Assembly: GCA_900551465.1 (NCBI GenBank)
Contig: URWL01000014.1
Span: 1 to 13,739 of the forward strand
Origin: an uncultured Blautia sp.
GTDB taxonomy: Bacteria > Bacillota > Clostridia > Lachnospirales > Lachnospiraceae
Length of the DNA stretch: 13,739 nucleotides
Direction of reading: 5' to 3'
The notes under the pieces were generated by a model that saw only the letters and a list, made by a program, of their open reading frames with translations, did no database searches and was not told the origin of the DNA. Positions within the stretch are counted from its first letter, which is position 1. Every line of letters begins with the position of its first letter. The position numbers and the translations under genes are program-made. This document shows, one piece after another, positions 13,545 to 13,739 of the stretch.

Positions 13545-13739
13545 GGAGCATCTCTGTTTTATACCGGAAGTCTCAATGTCAAAGATCACGGTTCCATCTT
13601 CCAGAACTGTCTTTTCATAGGAAACATCTTTTCCCTGAAATTTCTTTTTCACATATTCCTCCGGATCCTCAATCTCGATTTCCTCTACAAAGACATCCCG
13701 CATCTGATTGCGGGGACATTTATTAAATATTTCCCATAT
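13530..13739 (-). CDS. Small conserved-looking protein, C-terminal part (partial)
   Basis: An open frame enters from the window edge and ends with TAA at 13532-13530, giving 69 residues without a start; the reading is IWEIFNKCPRNQMRDVF, then VEEIEIEDPEEYVKKKFQG, and ends IKQRCSFTEF. It is soluble-looking, rich in Glu and Lys, with alternating hydrophobic residues that suggest a small alpha/beta fold. I do not recognise the family. The start must lie upstream of 13739, because no ATG in this frame precedes the WEIFNKCP segment. Codon use matches its neighbours and the frame is free of stops, so I take it as a real gene end. Confidence 0.6.
   Translation of the reverse strand: MWEIFNKCPRNQMRDVFVEEIEIEDPEEYVKKKFQGKDVSYEKTVLEDGTVIFDIETSGIKQRCSFTEF

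Overview
The window looks like a chromosomal segment from a low-to-mid GC, spore-lineage Firmicute, most likely a gut Lachnospiraceae (Blautia-like). The reasons are the clostridial gene repertoire (SpoIIGA/sigma-E, a threonyl T-box, a single-chain PurL of about 1,270 residues, a CsoR-Mrp pair), AGGAGG-type ribosome sites and TTGACA/TATAAT promoters. The genus is an inference.

Layout: nearly everything is on the minus strand, so transcription runs from high to low coordinates. At 13739-13530 is the C-terminal end of a small unrecognised protein. At 13453-8351 is a metal-related and purine block: a CsoR-type repressor with a histidine-rich N-terminus, an Mrp/NBP35 Fe-S carrier ATPase, and PurL. 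A 17-bp bidirectional terminator separates PurL from a convergent TetR-type regulator (the only plus-strand gene, 7764-8285). This regulator diverges from a DegV family lipid-binding protein gene; a 32-bp imperfect palindrome lies between them. Then come a consensus promoter, a T-box leader with an ACC (Thr) specifier, thrS and aroD. After aroD comes the sporulation block spoIIGA-sigE-cwlD, and the window ends inside a polytopic membrane protein gene.

Two places deserve attention. First, cwlD (spore-cortex amidase) is split by a 190-bp non-coding insertion. The insertion is bounded by a 5-bp direct repeat, has imperfect inverted termini at matched distances from the repeat, and carries two hairpins, one followed by a T-run. 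Removing exactly 190 bp restores a 236-residue CwlD in frame, with its signal anchor and the IDPGHGG motif. Second, the spoIIGA control region combines an exact Spo0A box and a TTGACA/TATAAT pair with an unusually long 21-bp spacer, as in the known Bacillus spoIIG promoter. It also has a large stem-loop with a T7 tract that ends directly at the spoIIGA ATG and buries its ribosome site. The upstream arm of that stem lies in the promoter spacer, so only read-through RNA from aroD could fold the full stem. RNA starting at the spoIIG promoter would leave the ribosome site free.

The remaining genes look intact and ordinary. No CRISPR array, tRNA, rRNA, transposase or phage gene was seen.
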